DNA from: Trogon surrucura
Taxonomy: Eukaryota > Chordata > Aves > Trogoniformes > Trogonidae
DNA: 64,000 nucleotides
Assembly (NCBI GenBank): GCA_020746105.1
Contig: CM036631.1
Location: 13,082,558 to 13,146,557 of the forward strand
Direction: 5' to 3'
The notes under the pieces were generated by a model that saw only the letters and a program-made list of their open reading frames with translations, did not search any database and was not told the DNA's origin. The position numbers and the translations under genes are program-made. Below, piece by piece: positions 51,601 to 64,000 of the stretch (positions within the stretch are counted from its first letter, which is position 1; each line of letters starts with the position of its first letter).

Positions 51601-54600
51601 GGTTCACATTATTATGCTTCTCTTTGGTGGTTTTTTTACTCATTATACTTTTTTTTTTGCTAAAAACTGTCTAATCTGTGAGAAACTTGCTGTAAGGCTT
51701 TCCACCAAGCTGTACTTAAGGATTTTCTACTGTTAAGGAGATTTATTATTATGGTATGACAGAAGGAAACCAGCTGCTGTCATTCATCAAAATGCAAGTC
51801 TACCATCAGTCTTACCTCTAGTTCTGAAACTTGCCAATGTGTGGGAATTTTATGTTGATTTTTTCACCTGTGAGCATATGACCTGTTGTAATATCCTATT
51901 CCTGCAGCCTTCAGTTGAGTCCTGATCCTGTGAATCAAAGTAGATCCTCAGTCACAACAGCTTTCCTAGCAGTGGGAGTTGTTTCCCTTCAGCAGTGTGC
52001 TCTGGTTATGGGACTGCCTGGCTAAAGAGGTTGTAAGTGCAATAGTCCAACTTATCTACTACAGAACTGGAACTGTCTGGCTGCCAGCATTATGGCGAGA
52101 AACTCTGACAGAACAGTTTGCTGACTTAATAATGTTTTAATCCTCCAAACGCATTTTGTTAGTATGTGTGGACTTCCCTGCGCTGTGTCTCAGATTTGCT
52201 AGACTGACAAGATTCTATCAATCCCTCAATCTTATTTAGCTGGCCTGCTACTCTCAAGTTCCTCTAGATTTGCCATGACACAGATAACACACTTTTAACT
52301 GAACAGAGGTTCCCTGAGTCTGTCTGAATATCCACATCCATTTCTAACTGTTTCATTTCATGGCTGAGACCTACTGTTACTGCAGACCTCCACCATCTGT
52401 ACACAAGGCTCTGTATCAGTCAGTACTTTTCATAATTATGCTTTGCTGGGTGCTCAGTCTGGTGGGCAAAACTACCTGTATGTAAGAAATTAAAAATTGG
52501 CCTGTAAAGGGAGCTGGCATGCCATCTGGCACAAGTTTGTAGTATTTTAGTACTATGTGCACTTACACAAGCTGGAGATCTGGCTGAAGATATTCTAGCT
52601 TCAGTACTCTGTGTTGAGCTAGTAACACAATATATGATTGAGGGTGCTAGTACTGAAATCTTCCCCAGACAATAGCGCGTGATATCCAATTAATAGCTAT
52701 GGTGAATCTGTCTGAAACGTACTCCGTATCATTTGCGGCAAGATTTGCTTTCAATCAGAGATTACAGAGAACATTTAAATTAGCAATGAGAATTACCCTG
52801 AATAGCAAGCTCATTATTTACTATATTTGCATTTTGTTGAGCTTTTTAGTAGCACTGCCTGGGTAGGTTTTGTGGATCTTTTTCTATCCTTTCTGCATGA
52901 AAGCCCAACTGAACATTTCTGAAAGCAACAATTGTGATTTTATAATGAACCACAAGAGGGGGGAGAATGAACATAAATGAAAGAACTTGATTTTAATGAA
53001 CAACTGTTACATTTAGGACAAAGCCATATCAATGCTGAATTTAAGAATGTTGGCCAGGTGTTGCCTGTAGAATGAAGAGTTTGAACTACTGGTAAAATGC
53101 TGTTCCTCAGATTAATTTTTCAGGTCTGAGCTTCACCTAAAGCTGTGGACAAACCACACTTCCAAAGTTGCAAAATACCAATGCCAGTGTATTCATCCCT
53201 TTCTTTATTGCCTTGATCAAACAGAAAAAAAAATGCTAATGAAATGATAAAAATAGAGATCTCTGTGACCTGAATAACCAGTTTTAAAGCCTCCTACCCC
53301 GCCTTTTAATTTTTTTTTCCCCAATTATGTAAAGGAGTTCTCTAACTCAAATAATCAGAGAATTTCTCCCTGGTGCATAGGTGAGTTTTTGGTGTCAATA
53401 CAAAAACTAAATCTTCCCACTGTTGTGATTGTAGGCTGATGCAGGACTGGTGAAATTCCAAGAGTGTTTTCAAGCTGCTTTTAAAAGAAGGCTCATAGAC
53501 CCCTGCCCCTCATGTGCAGGAGCAGCTATAGCGATCACAAAGCTGGGGACTCCCAGAGATGGTGCTCTGGGACAGCTGAGAGCACATGCCCCTACAGCTG
53601 GATCAGCTCTTGGGAGAGCATTCACAGCAGCTTTGGCAAGCAATCAGCTTCTAACCCCAGGACTCTGTGGGCTTGATGGCAGTTCCTAGAGCCAGCTGGA
53701 GGGCAAGGAAGGAAAACAGATTTCAAGAAGCCACCCACTCCACCCTCCACTTTCTCTTATTTCAAAGTGGATACAAGGGGCAGGCAACTTTCCCAGTTTT
53801 TAGAACTCTGTATTTCATGTTCCATGTCCCTCTTGACCTAGGTTGTCAGTCTCCTGGGAAAGGGACAGGAAAGCACACGAGTCTTATTTCCCCCCAGACA
53901 AAGAAGCAAAGCAACAATCGTAAGAGCAATCTGAGGAGGTACTGCAGCAGGTGGTTGCAGCAGGGTAAAAAGTAGTAGCACAGGCAGCAAACCTTCTCAG
54001 CTTTTCTCTGCAAGTAATTGCAAGAGGCCCAGTAGACTATAACTCAGAGAACACCATGTGATGTTATTAGGCAAAATTATAATGTCCTTAATTTCATGTT
54101 CAAAAGCTGAACGGTGCTGAAGGAGGCTTGCAGAAAGAAATTAAGATAGTTATGCTAGAAGAAGACAGAATGTTGATTACCAGCAGCGAGGTATCCAGAT
54201 TTGACTAATGGCACAGTTATTGTATGCATAAGCCCTAATGGTGTTTAAGTGGTTGCTAGAATGAATGCAATTAATGTAATTTATTTGTCAGCATCCAAAC
54301 ACTATAATACTTAGAATAGGATGGGAGGTCCTTTGCCTAGCCCTACGAATATCTTCCAGTGTCTCTGCACAAGTATGTAAAAACAGTGACTCTGATATTA
54401 TTCTTTTTTATTATTATTATTCTAATTTTTTAAGGGCATCATCTACATAGCTCCACTGATTTAGAGTGATTTTCCTTTTTTTTGTTGTCACAGATTTTGA
54501 AGGGGTGCTTTGGGATGATGTAGTCTGGCTTGCCACTGGAAGGCAACAAGTGACTGTGCATCTATGCTACAGCTCTTGAGCGAGCATATTTTTTTTAGAG

Positions 54601-54933
54601 AGAGGTACTCATAGTTTGACTGTACCATTGTAGGGTTAACAGTAAATTGATCGCTTTCTTAAATTGTTCTAGTTATTAATGATGATCTATGCTTAAAAAA
54701 TAAAAAGAAAAACATTGTATTTCTAATATGAGTTTAGCTGGAAGCTGAAGTTAATCTTCAGCTACGGGATCTTGTCATGCCGTGTCAAAGAACCTTGTGT
54801 CCCCTAGCTAAGTGTGACTGGGATGTAATCTAGGAGTTGGAATTACACTGACATTTCTCATTTTATGGCTCTTGCTTTTGATCTCACATTTTTTTATAAC
54901 TTTCTGACCATTTTAATTTCTTCATTTTGCGGT

Positions 54934-55016
54934 GTTTTTTTTTTTTTCTGTGCATTTTTCTGTGGGTTTTTGCTGTTTGTTTGTGGGGTTTTTTTATTTG
55001 TTTGGATTTTTTTATC
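54934..55016. repeat. T/G-rich low-complexity tract
   Basis: A long T run followed by repeated gttt/gggttttt blocks (tttgtttgtgggg, tttgtttgg). Similar but shorter T/G stretches occur at about 56715-56750 and 56810-56845. Confidence 0.85.
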
Positions 55017-56984
55017 TAAAGACCTCACTAATGTCATGTATGGACAAAACCACCTTAGTGCTCTTGCTTGATATTTCCTTACATACACGAGGAGTCAGCG
55101 GTATCAATGCTGTTGAGAACTATTCCTTTACATGGCATAGATCTTCCAAACGTGTAGTAATTCTTCTACTACCGTCTACTCTCTACTTGCACTAATGTGC
55201 AAATGCTCGTAGCTTCGACATAGTTCCTAGCCGAATCAAGAGAGAAAGCAGATGCATTATTGTACAAATGAAAATTGATTAATATGTTAGGGTTAATAGC
55301 AAAACTTGATCAACATTCATTTGCTTTTCAAGTAAGTTATGCAAGAATGTTAACAGCCTCTTTAAGTTACCACTCCTCACTGTGGACTGACATTGCAGGA
55401 CTGTGATGAGATATGGTTGCCTTTCAGTCTGGATCCGGATCCATCACCCTCCTTGTGAGGCCACCAACAAGAAAACTGTGATGGGGCTGTATATCAAAGT
55501 TCAACACAAATAGCAGCTGTCAAAACCATCAGATTCATTATGGTTCATTAATCATTTCTTGTTCAAGACGGACAACCCTTCGAAATCAAGGCACAGAAAA
55601 CTTGGAGCTGCTGTTCATAGCAGTAGGTATGTATTTTGATGAGGGTTTGTGAATTTATCAAATGCTTATTGTTTACATGCTAAATAATTTTTCATTGGAA
55701 GCCTCTCTACCCATACTTAACACCACAGTTAAATTTTAAAAATCTCAGAAGAGACAAATCAATGCAGTTCCACTGTAAATAGTGGAGGTATACAAATTTA
55801 TATGACTGCTTCCCCTTTATTCTCCCTGGCTTACATGACTAGCTTGAAAGCAGTTTCATGTTTAGGGTAGCTTAAAATAGCATAGAAATATTTCTCTGAA
55901 GACATATCACTACAAATGGAAGTATTTTTTTTGTTTGTTTTGGTCAGAGTTTAGCTAGCAAAATGTACACAATAAGAAACACAGTTAATAGGGAAGCTCC
56001 TTGTAGTGCAACAAATAAACACTTAAAAGTAGCAGTCTTGTGAAACAATGAAAGATTAAAATTTAGCTGTGATTCAGAAAGCAGTAAATTACTAATGTGG
56101 GTTTTTTTTAACAATCAGCTATACTGAAAAAAACATATCCTAGTGCCTATGTGCTTCTGAGTGCTTCACTACATCTCAGAATCTTTGAATTGCTTGTGGC
56201 TATCTTAATCTAGGAAAAACCTGTGAGAAACTTAACATAGTGGTCAAATTCTACGGTGCATTATTTCTCATGCATATGATCTATACAGTGATAAACCTGA
56301 GGTGCCTGAGTTTTTACCTCCAATAATCACAACTAGAAAACCACAAATGGACTTTTCATTTTTCCCTTGCAAGTGCTATAAAACCTACGGTAAACCCTCC
56401 TGCCAAATAGCTTTCATGGGAAACTCACTTTCCTGTTCACTAGTTTTACTCCAATTAATTCAAAGCAGCATTCCTACCCTTTGGTGTCCTTCCCAAGGTG
56501 TTCAATGGGGCACGTGTCCCACCTGAAGTCCTGAGTGAGACTGAACTGGAGGTCCTTGGTGGGTTATATGCCAGGGCTCCCACACATGGGGGTTTGAGCT
56601 ACAGTGTCCATAAAGTCCCCTTCTCCAAAAGATGGAAGCCTTACAAAGCTGAAATGAGAAGACCTTATAAAATTTAATACAATGATGAAGAAAAGCTTAC
56701 TCAGTCCTGATTTATTTGTTTGGTTTTTTTTTTTTGTTTGTTTCAAATAGGATTTATCATTTTGATGCCTCTGTAAGGAAAAGGTGACCTGAATATTTAA
56801 ATCCGGGGTTGGTTTTCTTTGTTTGTTTTGGTGGGGTTTTTTTTGGGAACATATTCCCATCTGTAAGAGGCCTTTAAGCATTCTGCATTCTCCTTGCTTT
56901 CCAATTAAGTTTTCTGGGTTTTCTAATGTGGTCCTCTGAGTGCTGGAAAGTAACAGAAACAAGAATGCGTTTAATACCTGGCCT

Positions 56985-57060
56985 GGTGTCTTGGCAGCAA
57001 AGCTTAGCGCTCCAGTGCGGGGAGCAGCAGGTTCAAGACCAACCCCAGGAGTCTTACTAC
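56985..57060 (+). repeat. Possible tRNA-derived SINE or tRNA pseudogene relic
   Basis: A B-box-like ggttcaagacc (57030-57040) lies 26 bases after an A-box-like tggcagcaaagc (56992-57003), with ttagcgctcc between them, as often seen in tRNA-derived SINEs. The T-arm pairs poorly and no anticodon arm folds convincingly, so this is not a working tRNA gene. Confidence 0.35.
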
Positions 57061-60000
57061 TTGGACTGGCAGAAGGCTAGTGTAATGCACAGACAGTGAG
57101 CTCATTCTGCAGGTGGAGTGTTCAGCTGCATTGATCTTATGGCAAACCCAGCCTGCTAAGGTTTTGGAGAAACATTGGCTATGATCTAAAAGGAAATTGT
57201 GCTGCCTTTCCCTGCCTTTCCACTAGTTTAACTTGCAAGCTCTAATAACATTAAAATGTACTTTAAGCAAGAAGGCTGACAGAGCTAGAGAGACACAAAG
57301 TAATTTCCTAGAAATAGTAAATACAATAAAGAAAACTCTCTAATCTCTCATTAGGTAATTGTATTTTCATGGGGTCAGCCAGCCTCCCTGGCCAGGTTGA
57401 GGTCAGTTCAAAAATATGTGTGTTATATACATTAGGCATCTGTTAATGAAGCATAAATTTCATCAGCAATCTGGGTGCCAAAATCAACACATTTGGGTAC
57501 ATGGTTTGCATCTACAGTGGTGTCTTATAGACTTGTTCCATAACTGAAACACAACGTTTGTTTAGATGCTGTGAATGGCACATACGAAGGGAAAAAAGCA
57601 ACACCACAAGCATCTTAGGGGAGCATAATCCCTCTCTATTTTTGCTGGATGAAATTCGGAGGGTTGTAAGATGACAGTAAATAAATGGTAGGGAAGACAT
57701 CATGTTACCAGAGCTAAGGATACCTGGTCAGTACCAATAATTATTTCCTTTGACAAAAGGTGAAATAGAAGTATATAAATATGTGGCAAACCCTCCATTT
57801 TAGAGCACATTTGCTTGCCTAAAAGGGAGTGAGTGGGGCTTCACTTAAAGAAATTTACCAGTGTTTTCTTCAAATCCACTAGAGGGGCCCTGGTAGAGCA
57901 GCAGCAAGATGCCACCCCACCAGCAATTAAGCCTCAAGCCCTCATGCTTCTTGCTTCTTCCGTCAGCCTAGGGAGTTAAACATGGGATTTTTTCTCAACA
58001 GTGGCGAGGTTACAAATGGGAACAGGTTCAATAACCCTAATGCCAAACCTTATGAGGATGATGACATGACAAAACTCTTCCTTTACAAGTTCATAAGCGA
58101 AATATCTTGTCTGCTTTGGAAGTGAGTTTCTGTGTTCATGCTCACCACGTAGGCTGGCATATTTGTTTTATTTCACCACCATGGGGTCTAAGGAGAGCAA
58201 TGATTTTGGCCATTTTTTATTGCCCATTAAAGTGGCAGAAATGTCTCAAAGTAGTAGCCAATGTAAAAAAAGAATATGAAATAAATTCTTCAGACTTCAG
58301 AAACGACTCACTTTCATTCATTAAGTTTCCATAGCTGAGCACAGGATTACTGTGTGCTTTGGCAGTGAAAAATAACATAACATTTTGGAAGGAGCAAACT
58401 TCACCAGTAGCACATGTTGGAGCAACACTGTAGGCTCCAAGTTGTGTTAAGCCAACTGTAAGTTTGACAGCAGAAATATATCAGTCTCTTTGAACAAATA
58501 ATTTGAGGAGTATATGTAGATGCATGTGAGCTGTTCTCTTAGTTTTGATTCAGTAATTTTCATGTGAAGTAAAGGCGAGATTTTAGTGGGCAATAGCATG
58601 AGCAAATTATTGCGAAGAAGAACACTCCATGCTGAGAACTGTCCTGCAAGACGTTGAATCCCAAAGGGAACTGATGATCAGCAAGCACGTGAGGGGAAAA
58701 GATGATCTCCTAATTCTTCATTCCTCTTCCTTTTCCAGTTGAGGAGAGGATGGGTAAGTAAAGGCAAGTTAGTCCTTCTTACTCCTGTGTATCCAAACTT
58801 CAGGGGCAAGTAACTGAATAGCTAGGAATATGGAGAAGGGGAGGATATATATTTGTGTTTGTATGTAAGTAAGAGAAGGTAGATACAGACTCCTGTCACA
58901 GTCTGACACGAGATACCTGCGTATGTATTTTAAGCTTCAGGTTTATGCTGTTTGGTAAATAAACCTTAAAGTTGAAAACAGGTGAATCGAAGTGCAGCAT
59001 ATGCTACCCATTAGCATGAGTAAATTTGATGTTCTCTGTTTCTCACAAAAACTATTTTTGTTGTTGTAAATGAAGGAAAGTCTGTCTGTTTTCCTGACTT
59101 CAAGGGATGGATCTCAATGATCTTGTTAATTGAAATAATGAGATATTTCTTGAGGTTGATATTTAAAGTGTTCTGTAGGCATCTAGTTACAGAATTCCAT
59201 GTAGATTTTGTTTCTCACTTGAAAAAGACATCTTTTTCTTGCTCTTTCAGAAAATATTTATCAACTTAATAAAGAACTTGATAAGCTCATTTCTGGTGAA
59301 ATCCACCTCTCTAATGGACAGGGATCACTAAATAGCCATTTTCTTCAGAGCTTCTTCAATTGTGCCACCTGCTGCCTTTAATCATGCCATTCTGCTCACA
59401 CACCTTGGTGACTCAGATGATTAGAAGGTACTGTTATGAATGGTGCCATGCAGTAAGTAAAATGTAGCCACTGATGCTGAAGGGAACTTTGAATACTTCT
59501 GGTAGCTTATATATGTATACGGTATAGTGCTAAGGATCCAGCAGCCAGATACCTGTTGTGCCTTTGCTGCTTCTGTAACCACTGAGTTCTTTTGTAGTAC
59601 AAGCCCAATTGGTCTGAGCTAGTTTGACTGAGCATCTTTCTTGCACAGTTGGTGGGGGGGGGTTGACTGCAGGACAAAATGCTAAGAGATAGTAGCCAAT
59701 AACAGAGAACAAAATTTTGATAAAGAATAGGAAGTCGACGACGAGATTACATGATTTGAATATAAAACAGGACGTCTTTGAGATGGAACAATATGCATTA
59801 GAAAAGGCGTATGAAGGCATGACCCTCAAAAGCAGTTAGTATTCATACAAATTGATAGTTTCATTAGTGGAAATGAGAAATGCAAAGTCTTTTTTTTGTC
59901 CATACCTGGCTGTAAAACACCGAGACCCACAGAAAACCTTCCATCTACTTCAGTGGGCTTTGGGACAGACCAGTAATTGCCTCAATGGAATGACTTTACA

Positions 60001-60380
60001 AGGTACCTTCAGAGAGGCTGATTGTTTCCATTCTACTGCACGGAATCCCGTCACAGTCTAATGGTTAAGAGGCTTTTTATGACTACTAGTTGAAAAGAAC
60101 CAGATCCTGATTGCCTCTGCAGAAGAAAGCAGTGAGTGAGACACCTTAGGTTTTTAATGCTGTTAGCTTCCAGTTTAAACAGGAGTGATTCTCTTTTTGA
60201 AAATCTCTGTACTGTTGAAATTAGTGCAAACAGTATCATGAATTTCTTGGGGGGAAGAAAAATCAATTACATATTTCCCCCTTTATCCATCTACCTCTTG
60301 GGAATGTAACACTGCTGAATACACTGGGTTTTGTAAGAGATGTAAAACAGAGTCTGTGATCATTTGTGGTCATTAAGAAT

Positions 60381-60479
60381 CTTTTTTTTTTCTTTTTTTT
60401 TTTTTTCATGAATAGAGGTGTTACTGAAGGTGTTCTGGCCTAATTCCAGCTCCAGTAATTGGATTTTTTTTTTTTTTTT
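60381..60479. repeat. Two T-rich tracts
   Basis: T10-c-T14 at 60382-60406 and T16 at 60464-60479 in intergenic sequence, separated by about 57 bp of unique sequence. Confidence 0.85.
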
Positions 60480-60712
60480 AAACCTATGCACATTCCTTCA
60501 GCAGTTTAATTTGGCTATGTATGTTGGGCTCAATTCAGTGTTGCCCCGTTGGCCCCCCCTTTTGCCAGCTAGACTGATGCAAACAGGCATTGAGACAACT
60601 ATAAGCTCTCCTTTCCCTTTCATACAGTCCTTTGTCGCAATAATATAATTAAATACTTGACACAGCTTCACCAGATGTGTTTTCAGTGGTATATCTGTAC
60701 CACCTCCAGCAG

Positions 60713-60742
60713 TGAAATATCTCCAGGAGTGGAGATATTTCA
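60713..60742. repeat. Perfect 13-bp hairpin with GGAG loop
   Basis: Arms tgaaatatctcca (60713-60725) and tggagatatttca (60730-60742) pair perfectly around ggag. The motif cagcag lies just outside each arm (about 60707 and 60741), and a further ggatatttc follows at 60750. Confidence 0.92.
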
Positions 60743-61906
60743 GCAGGGGGATATTTCTAGATGGTAGTATTCAGTAGGGACCAAAAAAAATAAATGGATC
60801 AGCTATTAGAAAGAGAGTGGACACTGGAGGCTGAGTCATTTTTCTAATACAATCATTTTTAGCCCTGTAAATGGCACACAGGGGCACTGTCAAGTTGGCC
60901 TGTGGCAAGAGGTGTAACCCACAATGTGCTGCACAGTTGGATTTGTAGTGATGGTATTGGCAAGAGATAAAGACAATTCTGTTTCTGTGTAACCTAGTAA
61001 AATGCTTCCAAAATTTGTCAGAGGGGATGAGTACACTGAAGACAGAAGTACAATATTAGATGGAAGAAAGGAAGAAACACGTGAGGATGGGGTGAGAAGC
61101 CGAATCAAAACATCCTTTGCTCTGACAGTTATGAGGACATGGTGGAAAACAAGGCTGCTGTCTTTCTGCTGCTGTGCCTGACGGAAGTCACAAAGGATGA
61201 TGAAAGATGAGGCACAGTGAGAACCTACCATTTTCCCACTAGACTTTGAATAGTTTTCAATGTGCTATATGCTACCAGTTTTAGCATTTTTACCTTATGT
61301 TATATATGGGCTCTTCAGCCAGGCATGAGACACTCAGCCTGGGTGTGGCTGAGGTTTGATGGACTACTTGAAATTTGATTTTTGGTTTCTCTAGAGATCA
61401 GCAAAGCTAATATGGAGCCAAGCAACCAAGCTCAGAGATTTCCTGTCAGACATTCCTTGCCCTGGGTAATTCCATGTACTCCAGTGTTTTAAATCCACAG
61501 ATAAACTTTTACTTCTACACCTAGTGAAAGAAAAAGTCCTTTCACTCATGGAAGAGTGATCAGGGATCACCATTAACTAGACCAGAAATTCTCCCAGTCC
61601 TCCTTGGAGGTTATTTTTAAATAAGGGTGACAGAGGCTCCCAAATTAGAGCAGAGTCCAAAACCCAGGGTAAAAAACTGCAACAAAAACTATGTCAGGTG
61701 CACTGTCACCCCTCAAGTGACAGGGAGTGCCTCTGTCCCCAGGCTGTGACCGTCAACAGAACTGGAAGTCACAGACAGGCGATATAGACAGGACAGGTAT
61801 CCAGGACAGGCAAAAGCACCGTACTTGGGAAAACAGTGCTAACGCATATTACTCCTTTCAGCAACGTAAGTGTGTTTGCTCCTAGAAAACTTCACTGTAG
61901 GTTACC

Positions 61907-62115
61907 AAGGGTTAAATAAGCATTTCAAAATCGGCTTCTATTGGACTATTTTGTTTGGCCAATATCTGACATGGGTTGTACTAAGCACGTTTTGCCACCT
62001 GGCCAATTTTTTTTCCTGCCAAGCTATTCACTCAGGCTTGTGGTGTGAAAAATAGATGTTTAATAGTCAATGAAGTACTATAGTAGGTAATAGTTTATAA
62101 ATTTCCATGACTTAT
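61907..62115. repeat. Diverged 200-bp element, copy 1
   Basis: It shares an ordered series of blocks with 63303-63504: aagggttaa, ttttgtttggccaat, ctgaca, ttttgccacctgg, aatttt, tgccaag, tattca, tcaggc, gtggtgtgaaaaa, tttaatagtcaa, actata, taatagttta and ttccatgact. Small indels and substitutions separate them. No coding potential is seen. It is either a tandem duplication later interrupted or two copies of an unclassified old repeat. Confidence 0.85.
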
Positions 62116-63302
62116 TATGCTCAGCCCTAGTGACTGTTTATTAAGTGTATTTAAAGCCCCCCATCTCATTAACTTACAGTACTGGTGATTCCCTCCTCCC
62201 GCCACTGCTGTTTTTAATGGAAAATATTCACCCATGTCATTTGCCTAGGGCATGTGAAACAACTCTGGGAAAGAGACCGCCTGGATGAGAACAGGGCATC
62301 ATTCTGGCTAGGTAGAATGCATTTATCATTTTTGGAAACAAGAAATCTGAAATAAACATCTTTTGTAAAAAGTACAGCTGCCAATATCCTACCATTTTTT
62401 TTTGCTTTGGGTTTACAGTGAACGACTCGGTCAGTTTTATCAGTAAGGCATGTCTCATGTAAAAAAATATTAAACCGGCAACTTAATTATGAAATACTGC
62501 TTTTATTTTCTTAATGAAATTCCATAGTACTTCAGGGAAATATTACATATTAAGGTTAAATAAATTCTCTGTTAACAAAAAACAGGCCCAGTCTTAACTG
62601 TTAGCCGTGCAATGGGAAAGTGAGTTTCTGTAGCTGGGAAAGGCTCCTAACTATAAAAGAACATATTTTGTTCGCCCACATTAACATCTAGAATAAAAAA
62701 GGTTATTAGTTTCTTTTGATAAATTCTGTAAAATCTGTCAAAAAAAATCCCAGTGACATCAATGAGGTGTCTTTTTGTTACATATAATATTTTAGTAATG
62801 CTATGTAAGTAAAACTCCAGATTAATCCCTGAGGTAATTCCATTGAAGCTACTAGGAGCGTAACACAGTTAAGTTTAGTCCTCTAACACTTGTCTTCATG
62901 CTCTTTACATCCATTTCCTGAAGGTCTTTTGGAAGCTCAAGATAAACATAAAATAATGACAGTATGAAAAAAGGAAAATTGGTAAGTATTATGATAATGT
63001 GAAGAGAAGGCTCTAATAATGGTAAAGGAAGTTGTGCGTAAAATCACCTCTGGTGAATTGCATCTGAGAATACAGTTTTTCCAAACAGGGATATTAAACT
63101 CACACGAATGTTATAGAGTAGCCCCCTCTGCACAATCTCTGATGCCACAAATGGAAGCAACCACAAACATCACTTCAGCCTGCAACTGCGACGAGTGGAG
63201 CGAGAGCAGGGCTGCCTGTGCTGCAGAGAGTGAGCCTTCTCCTCTGGCCCGCTCCCAGGTACTTCTGCACAGCAGATATAAAAATACATACCCCCAGTGC
63301 TG

Positions 63303-63504
63303 AAGGAGTTAATGTGACATTGCAAAATGAGCTTTGCTATTTGCTGTTTTGTTTGGCCAATAGCTGACACAAGCACATTTTGCCACCTGGCTAATTTTGT
63401 GCTGCCAAGTTATTCATTCAGGCCAGTGGTGTGAAAAAGGAGACATTTAATAGTCAACAGAGCACTATATAGGGTAATAGTTTATGATTTTCCATGACTA
63501 CTTA
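63303..63504. repeat. Diverged 200-bp element, copy 2
   Basis: Second copy of the element at 61907-62115, in the same orientation and about 1.4 kb downstream, with matching blocks in the same order. Like copy 1 it has no open frame of note. Confidence 0.85.
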
Positions 63505-64000
63505 GATGCTGTTCAAATTATTCTTGATTGAGCAAATTATTCGTTTTTTAAAATCATCCCATTCATTTATTTACTAATTCTATCCCTTCCCTCCTGTACA
63601 CCATTTTTTTAAAAAAAATGGGAACAATCAGCCATTTCCATGTTCGAGGGGATTTAGCCAAATGAAAACTAAGCGCACGTTATAGCTTAGATGACAACTT
63701 TGAAAGACCTTTTGCCAAGGCCCTAGAGGTAGAGCAAAATTCCTTTCTGAGCTTTCCAGGAAGCCTTTCACAAAGGTGAGGTGGGCTGTGCAAACCCACT
63801 GACATCTTGGTTTAGGGGGTGGAAATTTTAACCCTCCCTTTACCCAGAGACTTTTATTTTTTCACAAGGTTGTTTCTTGGTTGGTTGATTGGATTTTAAG
63901 CTGAACCGCAGCCTGCAGGGCCCTTCCCAGAGGGGACGGCCAGGTGATTCGTTGGGGACCTTCTATGCCAGGGCAGGTGGGGAGGCCGCGCTTTGTCCGC

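Larger units (their letters stand above)
45626..64000. other. Intergenic region downstream of INSC
   Basis: No conserved exon was recognised. Contents are the simple tracts and hairpin listed, a possible SINE relic at 57 kb, the paired 200-bp element at 61.9 and 63.3 kb, GC-richer unassigned blocks at about 50.75-51.05, 53.44-53.70 and 63.12-63.26 kb, and a CpG rise in the last 100 bases. In human, INSC is followed by SOX6, a gene with a large flanking regulatory territory. This stretch may be its counterpart, but that is inference. Confidence 0.6.

Noticed and set aside
56564..56962. 132-codon open frame on the - strand
   Set aside because: Largely composed of T/G-rich low-complexity sequence read in antisense (K/N/Q runs).
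1..64000. CRISPR array, operon or bacterial mobile system
   Set aside because: No regularly spaced repeats, no compact coding, and clear spliced vertebrate gene structure throughout.

Overview
This window is vertebrate genomic DNA, most likely from a bird. Coding sequence is sparse and split by long GT-AG introns. The recognisable interspersed repeats are short, 5'-truncated CR1 LINE fragments, including the characteristic avian CR1 3' end, and there is little else. No bacterial-style operon, CRISPR array, rRNA or intact tRNA gene was seen. Almost all long open frames are chance frames in AT-rich non-coding DNA. I did not find a new multi-gene system.

The one gene supported here is the 3' part of INSC (inscuteable spindle-orientation adaptor) on the + strand. 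Seven coding exons (5797-5922, 25523-25694, 26987-27165, 36767-36833, 39485-39640, 40296-40372, 42391-42519) join in perfect phase to 906 nt, giving 301 codons plus a stop. Every intron has a consensus donor and acceptor. The product is the C-terminal half of the protein: an armadillo-type helical repeat region ending in a class I PDZ-ligand tail (E-S-F-V). The N-terminal part, known in this family to carry the LGN/GPSM2-binding segment, must lie upstream of the window.

Layout: 1-5796 is the tail of an upstream intron, with a strong 29-bp hairpin near 2.2 kb. 5797-42519 holds the seven exons and six introns of 19.6, 1.3, 9.6, 2.7, 0.66 and 2.0 kb. From 42520 to about 45.6 kb is an AT-rich candidate 3' UTR with a good poly(A) signal at 45592. 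The remainder to 64000 is intergenic. In human, INSC is followed by SOX6, so this is plausibly the start of the INSC-SOX6 interval (inference). It contains simple repeats, a tRNA-like SINE relic, a short perfect hairpin and a diverged 200-bp element present twice about 1.4 kb apart. The last 100 bases become CpG-rich.

The most interesting observations concern small-scale structure. A tiny CR1 insertion with an unusually long 29-bp flanking duplication sits 60 bp before the last INSC exon. An internally deleted CR1 lies 200 bp before another exon. There are three near-perfect hairpins, a G-quadruplex-capable tract, and the paired element at the right end.
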